A program made the translations under genes and the position numbers. 64,000 nt of DNA from JALOLG01 sp963722415 (lineage in GTDB: Bacteria; Actinomycetota; Acidimicrobiia; Acidimicrobiales; Ilumatobacteraceae). Under the pieces are notes generated by a model that was not told the origin of the DNA, ran no database searches, and worked only from the letters and a program-made list of their open reading frames with translations. The stretch is taken from the NCBI GenBank assembly GCA_963722415.1, contig CAVRNI010000057.1:1-64000 (forward strand), given 5' to 3'. Positions 8,270 through 17,468 of the stretch are shown in pieces; position 1 is the first letter of the stretch; every line of letters starts with the position of its first letter.

Positions 8270-11055
8270 TCAGCTCAACCCCAGCGTCACGAAACAGGCC
8301 GCCGCCAGGTCGTCGAGCGGGTCGTCGTACACGCGCGTGGCCAGCGACGCGGAGGGTTCGACTCCCCTGGCGAGATCCTCGTGGAGCGCGACGAGGGCGG
8401 TGGTCGTCGTCGGGTCGTCGGGCACCAGGTTGACCGAGGCGACGATCGAGCGCGTCCCCATCCGCAGCAATGTCTGTGACAGCCCGAGCAGCTGATCGCC
8501 GCCACGCGGTCCGCCGACGCCGGAGTCACACGACGCGAGGACCATCACCGGCGGTGTGTGATCGATCAGCTCGAGCTCGTAGACCGAAAGGGGACCGTCC
8601 GCCAGCTCGATCGTCGACCACAACGGGTTGTCGTGCCGGAATCGACCGTGGGCGACGATGTGCACGAGCGACGCGCCGACCAGTCCGTCGGTGACGGCTC
8701 GCGTCGTCGCCGACGCGCCGGTCAGCACGCGGGCGTCCCGATGGCAGGCGGCCACGGCCATCGCCTCTGCGTCGGCGACCTCGAGGCGTGGCCCGGCCGC
8801 GACGAGAACGTCGGCCCGTCGGCCGCCGTTCGCGCCCGCCCGATCGCGCCCGATCGGTCCGTGCTGGACCGGGCAGGGATCGACTCGCGTCGAACCACCA
8901 CCGAACCGACGGCGCGAGCGTGACGGCCCGGCCCCGCAGCGATGGCAGCGCTCGCCACGGCACGGCATGGAGCTCGGCGGGCACGACCATCACGATGTCG
9001 TGGGCCGTCAACGCCAGCGGCTCGACCAGACGTCGCTCGAGCTCGTCGACGGCGTCGCGGGCGGCGCGGCGCCGGCCCGCCTCGACCGCTGTGCCGGCAC
9101 CCCTGGTGCGCGTCGTGGCGAGGCCGCGGAAGGCGGCGGTCGCCCGCTCGGCGGCCTTGCGCATCTCGGCGATCGGGCCCAACCCGACAACCGCCGAGTG
9201 GCGACGCGTGATCACGACGGCGACGAGCTCGCCGCCGGCGCCGGCGATCGAGACGAGCTCGCGGTCACCGAGCGACTCGCGGAGGTCCCCGAGTCGCAAC
9301 CGCGATCGCCGGCGGCGTCAGCGGTCTGCGGCGACTCACGCATCCATCGGTCGTGCAACGATCGCTCGAGCCCCGCCTGCCGCGAGCGCAGCTCCTCGGA
9401 CGGCGATCCGTCGAGCTCGGCCCGCGTGAGCTCGACGGCGACCGACCGCAACTCGGCCAGCTCGTCGGCGACGGCGGAGAGGCACGCTCGACACCGCCGG
9501 CCGTGGGAGCACCGTGCCGGCTCGCGCCCGCTCCATCCACGTGAGCAGGTTCCACGGACGCGGGTCATCGAGCGCGACCCGCATCGCCAGGTCGACCACG
9601 TCGCGGGCGTGCACCTCGATGGCGGCCCTGGCGTCCGAGGCACCGAGCGTCACACGGTCGCGTTCGAGCGCTTCGAACGCGGCGACGAGGTGGCGCCGCG
9701 CCGCGGCGACGTCGCCGACCGCCCATGCGGCCATCGCCGACGCGTAGCGCGCATGCAGGCGCGTCTCGAGCATGCCGACCTGCTCGGCACGCGCCGACGC
9801 GGCTGCGGCACACCGCCTGGCGACATCGGTCTGGTGGAGATCGGTGGCGACCGCCGTGGCAAGTGACAGGGCGGCAACCTCACCGCTGGCGTTGCCGACT
9901 GCCGCCAGCTCGCCGGCGAGGGCCTCCAGACGGAGCAGCTCCGACATCCCGAGTTGGCGGGCGTCGATCGCCCGCCGGGCCTGCATCACCTCGAGCTCGG
10001 CGGCCCGCTGACGGCCGACCGAACCCATCTCGGCGAAGGCCGCGCGCGCCATTTCCGCCGCTTCGGAGGCCCCGGTCGGGTCGCCCTCGAGTCGCGCCGC
10101 CTGGGCGCGCAGCAGCCACGCCTCGGCCGTCGTCGCCCGATCGCCCTCGGCGCCGAGCCGGCGCAAGGCTTCGTCGGCCAGTTCCAGCGCGTCCGCCGAC
10201 AGGCCGGCCGACAGCATCACCTCGGCCCGCGACACGAGCGGCAGCGACGCGTCGTGGCCGAGCCGCAGGAACGCCTGGCAGTTCTCGTCGAGGATCGACA
10301 GCGCCTGCGGGCAACTGTCCGAGGTTCGCCGCCGCCCAACCCAGGTTGTGGCGCACCTGGAGCGCGACGAACTCCTGACCGGCGTCCGAGAACAGGTTGT
10401 ACGCCTCGTCGAAATCGGCGACGGCAAGGCGCAGTTCACCCCGGCGGACGTAGATCCCGCCCCGATTGGCGAGCACACGTGCGAGGTCGATCTTGGCGTC
10501 CCGTTGGCGCAGGCGCGGGATCGCGGCGGCGAACATCTCGAGCGCCTCGTCGACGCGTCCCGACCGTGCGCACAACACGGCGCGCTGCAAGCGGGCGGCT
10601 TCCTGCATCGATTCCGAGCCGAGGCGTTCGACGTCGTCGAGGTGGGCGAACGCGGCGGCCATCGTCGATCCGAGAGCCAGGACACCGGCGAGCGCGAGGT
10701 GGGCGTCGGCCTCGGCCTCGGCGTCGCCGACCTGCTGGGCTGCGGCGATCGCCGCATGGAGCGCCGATCCAGCGAGATCGATCTCGCCGAGCAGGCGTCG
10801 GGCGCGACCCAGGATCGCCAGCGCGCGGCTGACGCCGAGGTGGTCGCCCTCCGACCGACATCGATCGGCGATGGCGGTCGCGGCGACGGCAACGGCCGCC
10901 GGATCGCGCTCGACCGATGCGGCGAGCTCGGCGAGCTCGGCGAACCGGTCCGTGGCGAACCGGTCCGTGGCGATCCGGGGTTCGGCGATCGACCCGACGA
11001 TACGACGTGACGCCATGACGCTGGCACCATCGGCGGGTACAGCCGGTACGGTCAT
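8270..11055 (-). pseudogene. TPR-repeat CHAT-domain (caspase-like) protease, four frameshifts
   Basis: A reconstructed protein of about 920 residues. The N-terminal two thirds are helical TPR-like repeats (segments such as LANRGGIYVRRGELRLAVADF and the stretch after QALSILDENCQAFL). The C-terminal 300 residues are a CHAT domain with the expected catalytic His (VHIVAHGRF) and Cys (MVLASCDSG). The frame changes near 10313 (extra base in TTGCCC on the coding strand), between 9470 and 9500 (extra base), near 9300 (missing base) and near 8834–8841 (extra G in a GGG run). The start is either 11055 or the internal ATG at 11016; the divergent membrane-protein gene starts at 11061. CHAT proteases are usually kept off until a sensor domain is triggered. 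It may be decaying or merely mis-sequenced, since the catalytic pair is kept. Confidence 0.8.
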
Positions 11056-11060
11056 CCCCC

Positions 11061-11702
11061 GTGGAAGCCACGGTCGCCGACCCGTCCGCCACGCGGACGC
11101 CACGATGGGGACCCCTCGCGTTGGTCGCGTTCGTCGCCCTCGTCGTGTGCAGCAACGTGGCGAGCGCAGTCTGGGCACGCTGGGTCGAGACCAACCCTGA
11201 AGGCCTGCTGATGCTGTCGTCGCGCAACCGCTATCTCGCGCTGACGCTCGCCGCCGGCATCTCGCTCGTCTCGTATGTGGTCATCGCCACGCTGCGCCTC
11301 TCAGCGGCCTTCGTCGTGTGCCATCTGATCGGTCGCGCCTACCGCGGCCAGGCGCTCAACTGGTTCACGCGCTACCTGGGTGTTGCTCCGGAATCGCTCG
11401 AAGCCTTCCAACGTGGGTTCGAGCGGGCGCAGTGGGTGCTGATCCCGTTCTTCGCCGGCAGCAACATCGTCGCCGTCATCAGCGGGGTCCACCGCACGGG
11501 GCCGGCCAAGTTGGCAGCGCTGCTGGCGATCGGCATCGCTGGTCGCCTGACGCTGATGTGGTGGCTCGCCCGCACGTTCGAGGAGCAGCTGGTCGACTTC
11601 CTCGGATGGCTGCAGCGCTACCAGTGGTGGGCGGTCGGGCTCTCGATCCTGTTCGTCGTGCTCGTCAACATGCGCAACCTCCGCCGCGGCGCGGCCCGCT
11701 GA
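11061..11702 (+). CDS. Integral membrane protein, DedA/VTT-like
   Basis: A 213-residue protein with hydrophobic segments near residues 20–38, 58–78, 120–140, 148–168 and 188–204. The segment from RAYRGQALNWFTRYLG onward recalls membrane proteins of the DedA/VTT group, but no diagnostic motif is certain. The GTG start at 11061 lies only 6 bases from the furthest start of the divergent CHAT gene, so the two share a very compact promoter region or the CHAT start is the internal one. Transport or lipid scrambling is possible; the function is unassigned. Confidence 0.7.
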   Translation: MEATVADPSATRTPRWGPLALVAFVALVVCSNVASAVWARWVETNPEGLLMLSSRNRYLALTLAAGISLVSYVVIATLRLSAAFVVCHLIGRAYRGQALNWFTRYLGVAPESLEAFQRGFERAQWVLIPFFAGSNIVAVISGVHRTGPAKLAALLAIGIAGRLTLMWWLARTFEEQLVDFLGWLQRYQWWAVGLSILFVVLVNMRNLRRGAAR

Positions 11703-11781
11703 TACGCCCGATCGCCCGAATCATCGACCGCACGTGTGGCCGCATCGCTCGGACGGGCGCTGGCCTGATACAACGAGTGCC

Positions 11782-12276
11782 ATGGCTCAAGTAACCCTGG
11801 GGGGCAACCCCGTCAACACCGTCGGTGAGCTCCCAGCGGTGGGGAGCGCAGCTCCTTCGTACACGCTCGCCGGCGCCGACCTCTCCGATGTCACGCCCGA
11901 CTCGTTCGGCGGCAAGAAGGTCGTGCTCAACATCTTCCCGAGCGTCGACACACCGACCTGCGCGGCGAGCGTCCGCGCGTTCAACGCGGCCGTCGCTGAC
12001 CGCGACGACGCCGTCGTGGTGTGCATCTCGAAGGACCTGCCCTTCGCCCAGGCCCGCTTCTGCGGCAGCGAGGGTTTGTCGAACGTGGTCACCGCGTCGG
12101 CGTTCCGCAGCGATTTCGGCACCGACTTCGGAGTGACGCTCGCCGACGGCAAGCTGAGCGGCCTGTTCGCCAGGGCCGTCGTCGTCGTCGACGAGTCGGG
12201 CAACGTGGTCTACACCGAGCTCGTCCCCGAGATCGCCAAAGAACCCGACTACGACGCCGCCCTCGCCGCCCTCTGA
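11782..12276 (+). CDS. tpx: Thiol peroxidase (Tpx, atypical 2-Cys peroxiredoxin)
   Basis: A 164-residue cytoplasmic peroxidase that reduces hydroperoxides with thioredoxin as donor. The start is the ATG at 11782 (MAQVTLGGNPV), which matches the family's first beta-strands; the in-frame extension upstream looks non-coding. The peroxidatic cysteine lies in SVDTPTCAASVRAF near residue 60 and the resolving cysteine in ARFCGSEGL near residue 95, both in the positions expected for Tpx. Length is normal. A hairpin at 12312–12364 separates it from the convergent VOC gene. Confidence 0.93.
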   Translation: MAQVTLGGNPVNTVGELPAVGSAAPSYTLAGADLSDVTPDSFGGKKVVLNIFPSVDTPTCAASVRAFNAAVADRDDAVVVCISKDLPFAQARFCGSEGLSNVVTASAFRSDFGTDFGVTLADGKLSGLFARAVVVVDESGNVVYTELVPEIAKEPDYDAALAAL

Positions 12277-12311
12277 CCCGCCCGCCCGGCTCGCCACTGC
12301 CGGCCAGATCC

Positions 12312-12364
12312 CGTTCTGGGCTGCTGATGCTTGCGGGTGCCGAAAGGAATGGCAGCCCAGAACG
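12312..12364. terminator. Bidirectional hairpin between convergent tpx and VOC genes
   Basis: A perfect 13-bp inverted repeat CGTTCTGGGCTGC at 12312–12324 and its complement at 12352–12364 flanks a 27-base loop. It lies 35 bases past the tpx stop and 33 bases from the VOC stop, so it can serve both transcripts. No U-tract follows on either strand. Confidence 0.6.
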
Positions 12365-12397
12365 ACTTGGCCGACCAGCGACGGTCGTTCGGATGGC

Positions 12398-12781
12398 TCA
12401 GGTCGACTCGGGCTTGTGGCAGACGGCCTCGACATTGTTGCCGTCCGGGTCGCGCACGAACGCGCCGTAGTAGTCGGCGTGGTACTCGGGCCACACGCGC
12501 GGTTCGTGCAGCACTTCGGCACCTGCCGTCACCGCGGCGTCGAAGAAGGCACGAACAGAAGCGCGGTCGGCGGCTTTGAACGCGATGTGAGACTCACGGA
12601 ATCCGTCCCCGGAGTTGAGCTCGCCGATCCAGAAGTCGGGTTCCGGCGGGACGCCGTACCCGATGGCGACCCCGAAGTCCATGAGTCGACTCGCCCCGAG
12701 CGGCTCGAGCACGGCGTCGTAGAACGCGCTGCTCACTGACATGTCGGCGCATTGGATTCCAAGATGATCGAGCATGGCCAC
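12398..12781 (-). CDS. VOC-family (glyoxalase/dioxygenase fold) protein
   Basis: A 127-residue single vicinal-oxygen-chelate domain: start MAMLDHLGIQCADM, metal-ligand-type His near residue 6, the FRESHIAF strand in the middle, and the closing DPDGNNVEAVCH typical of glyoxalase-like proteins. An alternative start is the second Met two codons on. It stands alone on the minus strand, convergent with tpx and divergent from the amidase. The substrate cannot be told from sequence. Confidence 0.85.
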   Translation of the reverse strand: MAMLDHLGIQCADMSVSSAFYDAVLEPLGASRLMDFGVAIGYGVPPEPDFWIGELNSGDGFRESHIAFKAADRASVRAFFDAAVTAGAEVLHEPRVWPEYHADYYGAFVRDPDGNNVEAVCHKPEST

Positions 12782-12888
12782 ATCATTCCAGCCGCGATCA
12801 GCGCCGACACGCTCGGGGGGCGTTGACGCTCCGGGACGCCTCGGCGTACGTTCGACCCATCACGCCACCAATTGCGAGGAGGTCCACC

Positions 12889-14439
12889 ATGACCATCCGT
12901 CCGCCCGACGAGGCCGACCTGGCCGCCGTCGCCGAACGCTACGGGCTCGGCCTGAGCGCCGCCGACATCACCGCGTTCGCCCCGTTCGCCACTGGCCTGC
13001 TCGACTCGTGGACGGCCGTCGAGGAGCTGTACGACCGCACGGCGCCGGCGCCGCCGGCCGACCGCCCGTGGTCCCGTCCGGCCGATGCCGACAACCCGCT
13101 CGGCGCCTGGTACGTGACGACGGCGATCCACGAGACCGACGACGGCCCACTGTCCGGCCGCACGGTCGCGATCAAGGACAACATCATGGTCGCCGGCGTG
13201 CCGATGATGAACGGGTCGGAAACCCTCGAGGGCTTCGTCCCAACGCGTGACGCCACCGTCGTCACCCGCCTGCTCGGCGCCGGGGCCACGATCGTCGGCA
13301 AGGCGGTGTGTGAGGACCTCTGCTTCTCGGGCGGCAGCCACACGTCGCGCACCGGTCCGGTGCGTAACCCGTGGGACCCGACCCGCTCCGCCGGCGGTTC
13401 GTCGAGCGGCAGTGCGGCGCTCGTCGCCGCCGGCGCCGTCGATCTTGCCGTCGGCGGCGACCAGGGCGGCTCGGTGCGCATCCCGAGCGCGTACAGCGGC
13501 ACGGTCGGGCACAAGCCGACCCACGGCCTCGTCCCCTACACCGGGGCGTTCCCGATCGAGCTGACACTGGATCACCTCGGTCCGATCACCCGCACCGTGG
13601 CCGACGCCGCGCTGATGCTCGGCGTGTTGGCCGGATCCGACGGGCTCGACCCCCGCCAGCCGACCGGGGTCGCTGGCGCCGACTACGTCGCCGCGCTCGA
13701 CGGGTCGATCGACGGACTGCGGATCGGCGTCGTCACCGAAGGGTTCGGCATCCCCGACGTGTCGATGCCGGGTGTCGACGACGCGGTGAAGGCGGGCATC
13801 GAGCGGCTCCGTCAACTCGGCGCCACCGTCACCGACGTGTCCGTGCCGTGGCACCGCGACGCGATGCACGTGTGGAACGTGATCGCGACCGAGGGCGCCA
13901 CTGCGCAGATGGTCGACGGCAACGCGTACGGCATGAACTACCAGGGGCTGTACGACCCGGAACTGATCGCGTTCTACGGGCGGCAGTGGCGGGAACGGGC
14001 GGCGCGGTTCTCCGAGACGGTCAAGCTGGTCGTCATGGCAGGACGCCACGCCATCGACACTGCCTACGGGCAGCACTACGCGATGGCGCGCAACCTGACC
14101 TTCGAGTTGCGCCGCGCCTACGACGATGCCCTCGCCGACCACGACGTGCTCGTGATGCCGACCCTGCCGCTGACGGCGACCACCATCCCCGGCCCGGACG
14201 CACCACGCGAGGAGTACCTCGCCCGGTCACTGGAGATGATCGCCAACACGGCGCCGTTCGACGTGACGGGGCACCCCGCGACATCCGTGCCCGCCGGTCT
14301 CGTCGACGGCCTGCCGGTCGGCTTGATGATCGTCGGAGCGCACTTCGACGACGCCACCTGCCTCCGTGCGGCGCATGCGTTCGAACAGGCCGTCGGCGGC
14401 TTCCCCGTCCCGCCGGCGTTCGCGAGAGTCAGCGTCTGA
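12889..14439 (+). CDS. Amidase-signature hydrolase
   Basis: A 516-residue member of the amidase signature family, which hydrolyses carboxylic amides to acid and ammonia. The catalytic Ser–cisSer–Lys triad is visible: Lys in TVAIKDNI near residue 97, the serine-rich SAGGSSSGSAA loop near residue 175, and the nucleophile in GGDQGGSVRIPS near residue 200. The ATG at 12889 follows GAGGAGG at 12876–12882. The N-terminal about 80 residues form the helical extension seen in single-subunit amidases, which with the absence of gatB/gatC nearby argues against GatA. Nitrile- or aryl-amide-type substrates are possible but not shown. Confidence 0.9.
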   Translation: MTIRPPDEADLAAVAERYGLGLSAADITAFAPFATGLLDSWTAVEELYDRTAPAPPADRPWSRPADADNPLGAWYVTTAIHETDDGPLSGRTVAIKDNIMVAGVPMMNGSETLEGFVPTRDATVVTRLLGAGATIVGKAVCEDLCFSGGSHTSRTGPVRNPWDPTRSAGGSSSGSAALVAAGAVDLAVGGDQGGSVRIPSAYSGTVGHKPTHGLVPYTGAFPIELTLDHLGPITRTVADAALMLGVLAGSDGLDPRQPTGVAGADYVAALDGSIDGLRIGVVTEGFGIPDVSMPGVDDAVKAGIERLRQLGATVTDVSVPWHRDAMHVWNVIATEGATAQMVDGNAYGMNYQGLYDPELIAFYGRQWRERAARFSETVKLVVMAGRHAIDTAYGQHYAMARNLTFELRRAYDDALADHDVLVMPTLPLTATTIPGPDAPREEYLARSLEMIANTAPFDVTGHPATSVPAGLVDGLPVGLMIVGAHFDDATCLRAAHAFEQAVGGFPVPPAFARVSV

Positions 14440-14463
14440 CGTCGACGGCCAGATCGGTACGGC

Positions 14464-15255
14464 CTACAGGCCGAGGAGGGGGTCGAGGCCGAGCGTCACG
14501 CCGGGGTGGTCGGCGATGCGCTTGCAGGCGAGGATCACGCCCGGCATGAAGCTGTCGCGGTCGAAGCTGTCCTGGCGGATCGTCAACGTCTGACCGAGGG
14601 TGCCGAGGATGACTTCCTGGTGCGCCACCATCCCACGCATCCGCACCGCGTGGACTCGGATGCCGGCCGGGCCGAGCCCGCCGCGCGCACCGGGGTAGAC
14701 CTCGCGCTCGGTCGGGTCGGCCGCCCACTCCTCCGACGCCGCGGCCATCCGCTCGGCGGTCCGCACGGCGGTGCCCGAGGGAGCGTCGACCTTCCCGTCG
14801 TGGTGCAGCTCGATGACCTCCGCCGACTCGAAGAACGGTGCGGCCATCTCGGCGAAGCGCATCATCAACACCGCCGAGACGGCGAAGTTCGGCGCGATCA
14901 GGCAGTGCGCCGGTCCGTCGCCGAACGCGTGACGAAAGGCGTCGACGTCGCCATCGTCGAACCCGGTGGTGCCGACGACGGCATGCACACCATGCATCGC
15001 CAGCCACGGCAACGTCACTCTGGCGGCGGCGGCGACGGTGAAGTCCACGACGACGTCGCACGCCGCGTCGGCGAACGCCCTGAGCTCGCCGCCGATCGTG
15101 ACGATCCCGCCGTCGGTGCTGGCCGCGATCTCGGTGCCGGTTCTGTTCGGATCGACGGCCGCCACGAGCTCGAGGTCGGGATCGATGGCCACCGCGTGGC
15201 ACACGCCCGATCCCATCCGCCCACCTGCGCCGTTGACGCCGACCCTGATCGCCAT
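14464..15255 (-). CDS. dapB: 4-hydroxy-tetrahydrodipicolinate reductase
   Basis: A 263-residue cytoplasmic enzyme of the diaminopimelate/lysine pathway, reducing the DapA product with NAD(P)H. The N-terminal dinucleotide fold shows VGVNGAGGRMG. The central VVGTTGF and APNFAVSAVLMMRFAE segments follow, then the catalytic signature ELHHDGKVDAPSGTA near residue 145 with its His-His-Asp-Gly-Lys core. It lies immediately after the M16 peptidase gene (stop at 15257), the standard actinobacterial order pnp–M16–dapB. Confidence 0.96.
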   Translation of the reverse strand: MAIRVGVNGAGGRMGSGVCHAVAIDPDLELVAAVDPNRTGTEIAASTDGGIVTIGGELRAFADAACDVVVDFTVAAAARVTLPWLAMHGVHAVVGTTGFDDGDVDAFRHAFGDGPAHCLIAPNFAVSAVLMMRFAEMAAPFFESAEVIELHHDGKVDAPSGTAVRTAERMAAASEEWAADPTEREVYPGARGGLGPAGIRVHAVRMRGMVAHQEVILGTLGQTLTIRQDSFDRDSFMPGVILACKRIADHPGVTLGLDPLLGL

Positions 15256-15256
15256 G

Positions 15257-16487
15257 TCAGCGACGGTAGTCGGGTCCGAGCGCGACCGTCAGCGGCGGCC
15301 TCGCCGCGTACACCCTGGCGATGACCCGACGCACGTCGTCGTGCGTCACCGCCTCCCACCGCGCGAGTTGATCCTCGACCGATCGGACCTCACCCATCGT
15401 CACGAGCATCCCTCCGATGCGGGCCATGCGAGCCCCCGAATCCTCGAGGCTCATCTCGTACGACCCGGTCAGGAAGCCCTTGGCGATCGCCAACTCGTCG
15501 TCGGTGATGCCACCGGCGACGAGGCGGGCCAGCTCCTCGTCGATCAGCGAACGCACCGTCGCCGCGTGCCGTGGCATCGTCCCGGCGTAGATCGACCACG
15601 CGCCGGAGTCGGAGTACGACGCAGTGCCCGAGAACACGCTGTAGGCGAGACCGCGACGTTCGCGGATCTCGTCGAACAACCGGCTCGACAATCCACCACC
15701 GAGCACGTGGTCGACGACGTCGAGCACCTCTCGGTCCGGGTCGAGCCGCTTCAGCGCACGGCCACCCACGATCAGGTGCACCTGCTCGGTGTCGTCGGGG
15801 ATCGTCGTGTCAGGGCCGATCGCGCACGGCGCCGCGCGGGATGGTGCCATCGCCGGACGGGAACGCCCCGAACGCCCGGTCGACGGCGCGGCGGATCTCG
15901 GCGGTGCCCACCGCGCCGGCGACAGCGACCACGGTGTTGCCGGCTCGGTAGTGCTCGGCGTGGAAGCGCCGGACCTCGTCGGCGGTGAGCGACTCGACCG
16001 TCGACCGCTCGCCGGCGGTGTCGCGCCCCAACGGGTGTCCTTCGAAGACCTGCCGGGCGAACTCGCGGTGCACCACGTCGTCGGGCGAGTCGTCGTCCAT
16101 CGCCAGTTCCTCGAGGATCACCTGGCGTTCGCTCTCGACGTCGCCGTCGCGAATCGAGGGCGATGTCAGCACGTCGCCGAGCAACTCGATGCCCTCGACG
16201 GCATAGCGGGCCGGGAGCCGGCAGAAGAACGCCGTGTACTCCTTCGACGTGAACGCGTTGATGTCGCCACCGACGCGGTCGACGGCCCGCGAGATCTCCT
16301 GCGCCGAGCGGTCAGCGGTGCCCTTGAACAGGAGATGCTCGAGGAAGTGGCTCACACCCGACTGCTCGGCCGACTCGTCGCGCGCCCCGACGCCGACATA
16401 CACGCCGATCGACACCGTGCGCGTCCACGGCATCTCTTCGATCCCGACCGTGAGACCGCTCTCGAGGCGGTCGATCCGCTCGCTCAC
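15257..16487 (-). CDS. M16 (insulinase-type) zinc metallopeptidase, one frameshift
   Basis: A processing-peptidase-like enzyme. The GTG at 16487 begins VSERIDRLESGLTVGIEEMP, 10 bases after the methyltransferase stop. The inverted zinc motif HFLEHLLFKGT gives the two His and catalytic Glu, with the downstream Glu in the EEL segment. The frame breaks at 15813–15815, where one extra G in a GGG run gives a premature stop after GAVRDRP; removing it continues into DTTIPDDTEQVHLIVGG and the second M16 domain half (LSSRLFDEIRERRGLAYSV) to 15257. The intact protein would be about 410 residues, the usual size. The conserved place between pnp and dapB supports a functional gene with a sequence error. 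Confidence 0.85.
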
Positions 16488-16497
16488 CGGCGCACCG

Positions 16498-17454
16498 TCA
16501 CGCGGCCGGCCGTTCGAAGATCGCGGTGTACGTCCCGGCCCGCCCCCGACGGGCGAGCGCGGCCGAGCCGAGCACGCTCGCCGTGCCGAGAACCGGAAGT
16601 GCGACGAGCCCGAGGACGACCTCGGCCTTGCCGCGACCGTCATAGGCGGACAACGGCTGCTTGCGCTTGAGCCGGTGGTACAGGGCGTTGTGGCGGGTGC
16701 CGATCCGGTTGAGCACGCTCTGCATCAGGCCGTACGGCCCGTACTCGGCCGAGAAGGGCACCGTCTCGACGTGGCGCACGCCCAACTCCTCGAACACCGT
16801 GCGCAGGGTACGCGACGGCGGGAACACGAGGTGACGCGGCACGTCGAAATGGAACCAATCGCCGCCGAACCGCTCCGCCTCGAAGCTCTCGACGTTGGGG
16901 AGCGACAGCAGCAGCCGGCCGCCCGGCACGAGCCGGTCGACCAGCGCCTCGCCGAGCCGTCGTGGGTCGGCGACGTGTTCGAACACCTGCCACAACGTCA
17001 CCAGGTCGTAGCGATCGTCGGGATCGAGATCGCCGACGTCGGCGAGACTGGGCACCGATGCGCCGGCCGCGAGCTGGCGGCCGTTCGCCGACGGTTCGAT
17101 GCCGGTGACCCGACTCGCGCCGGCCGCGAGGGCGCGGCGGAGGAACTTGCCGTCGCCGCTCCCGACGTCGAGCACGCTGTGGCCGGCTACTGGTCCGCAC
17201 AGGCGTAACCGCCGGGACAGGAACCACTCCTCGATCCGCTCGGTGTCGGAGCGGCGTCGCCCGTAGAAGTCGTCCGGATACGCGGCGTCGAGCACCTCCG
17301 CGGACGGCACCGGATCGACGAACACGGTGGCGCATGTCGCACACCGGCTCATCGAGAAATCGCGGTCGGGGTCGCCACTCAGCCACCGCGCGGTGTCGTC
17401 TTCGATGTCCGTCCCCTCGCACATCGGACAAAGACGTGCGCGAGGGGCGGACAT
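16498..17454 (-). CDS. SAM-dependent class I methyltransferase with N-terminal zinc-binding motif
   Basis: A 318-residue protein. The first 45 residues contain CPMCEG and CATC pairs that look like a small zinc knuckle. The Rossmann methyltransferase core follows, with SAM motif VLDVGSGDGKFL near residue 95, acidic GIEPS at the end of strand 2, and LWQVFEHVADP near residue 150, as in the UbiE/Methyltransf_23 group. A C-terminal hydrophobic segment (VVLGLVALPVLGTASVLGSA, about residues 280–300) may touch the membrane. This layout is common in methyltransferases acting on sugar or polyketide-like intermediates. It sits between pnp and the M16 peptidase on the same strand. Confidence 0.85.
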   Translation of the reverse strand: MSAPRARLCPMCEGTDIEDDTARWLSGDPDRDFSMSRCATCATVFVDPVPSAEVLDAAYPDDFYGRRRSDTERIEEWFLSRRLRLCGPVAGHSVLDVGSGDGKFLRRALAAGASRVTGIEPSANGRQLAAGASVPSLADVGDLDPDDRYDLVTLWQVFEHVADPRRLGEALVDRLVPGGRLLLSLPNVESFEAERFGGDWFHFDVPRHLVFPPSRTLRTVFEELGVRHVETVPFSAEYGPYGLMQSVLNRIGTRHNALYHRLKRKQPLSAYDGRGKAEVVLGLVALPVLGTASVLGSAALARRGRAGTYTAIFERPAA

Positions 17455-17468
17455 GTTGAAGGGTTGGA

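Noticed and set aside
12889..14439. Amidase as GatA of the tRNA amidotransferase
   Set aside because: No gatB or gatC nearby and an N-terminal helical extension of the single-subunit amidase type.
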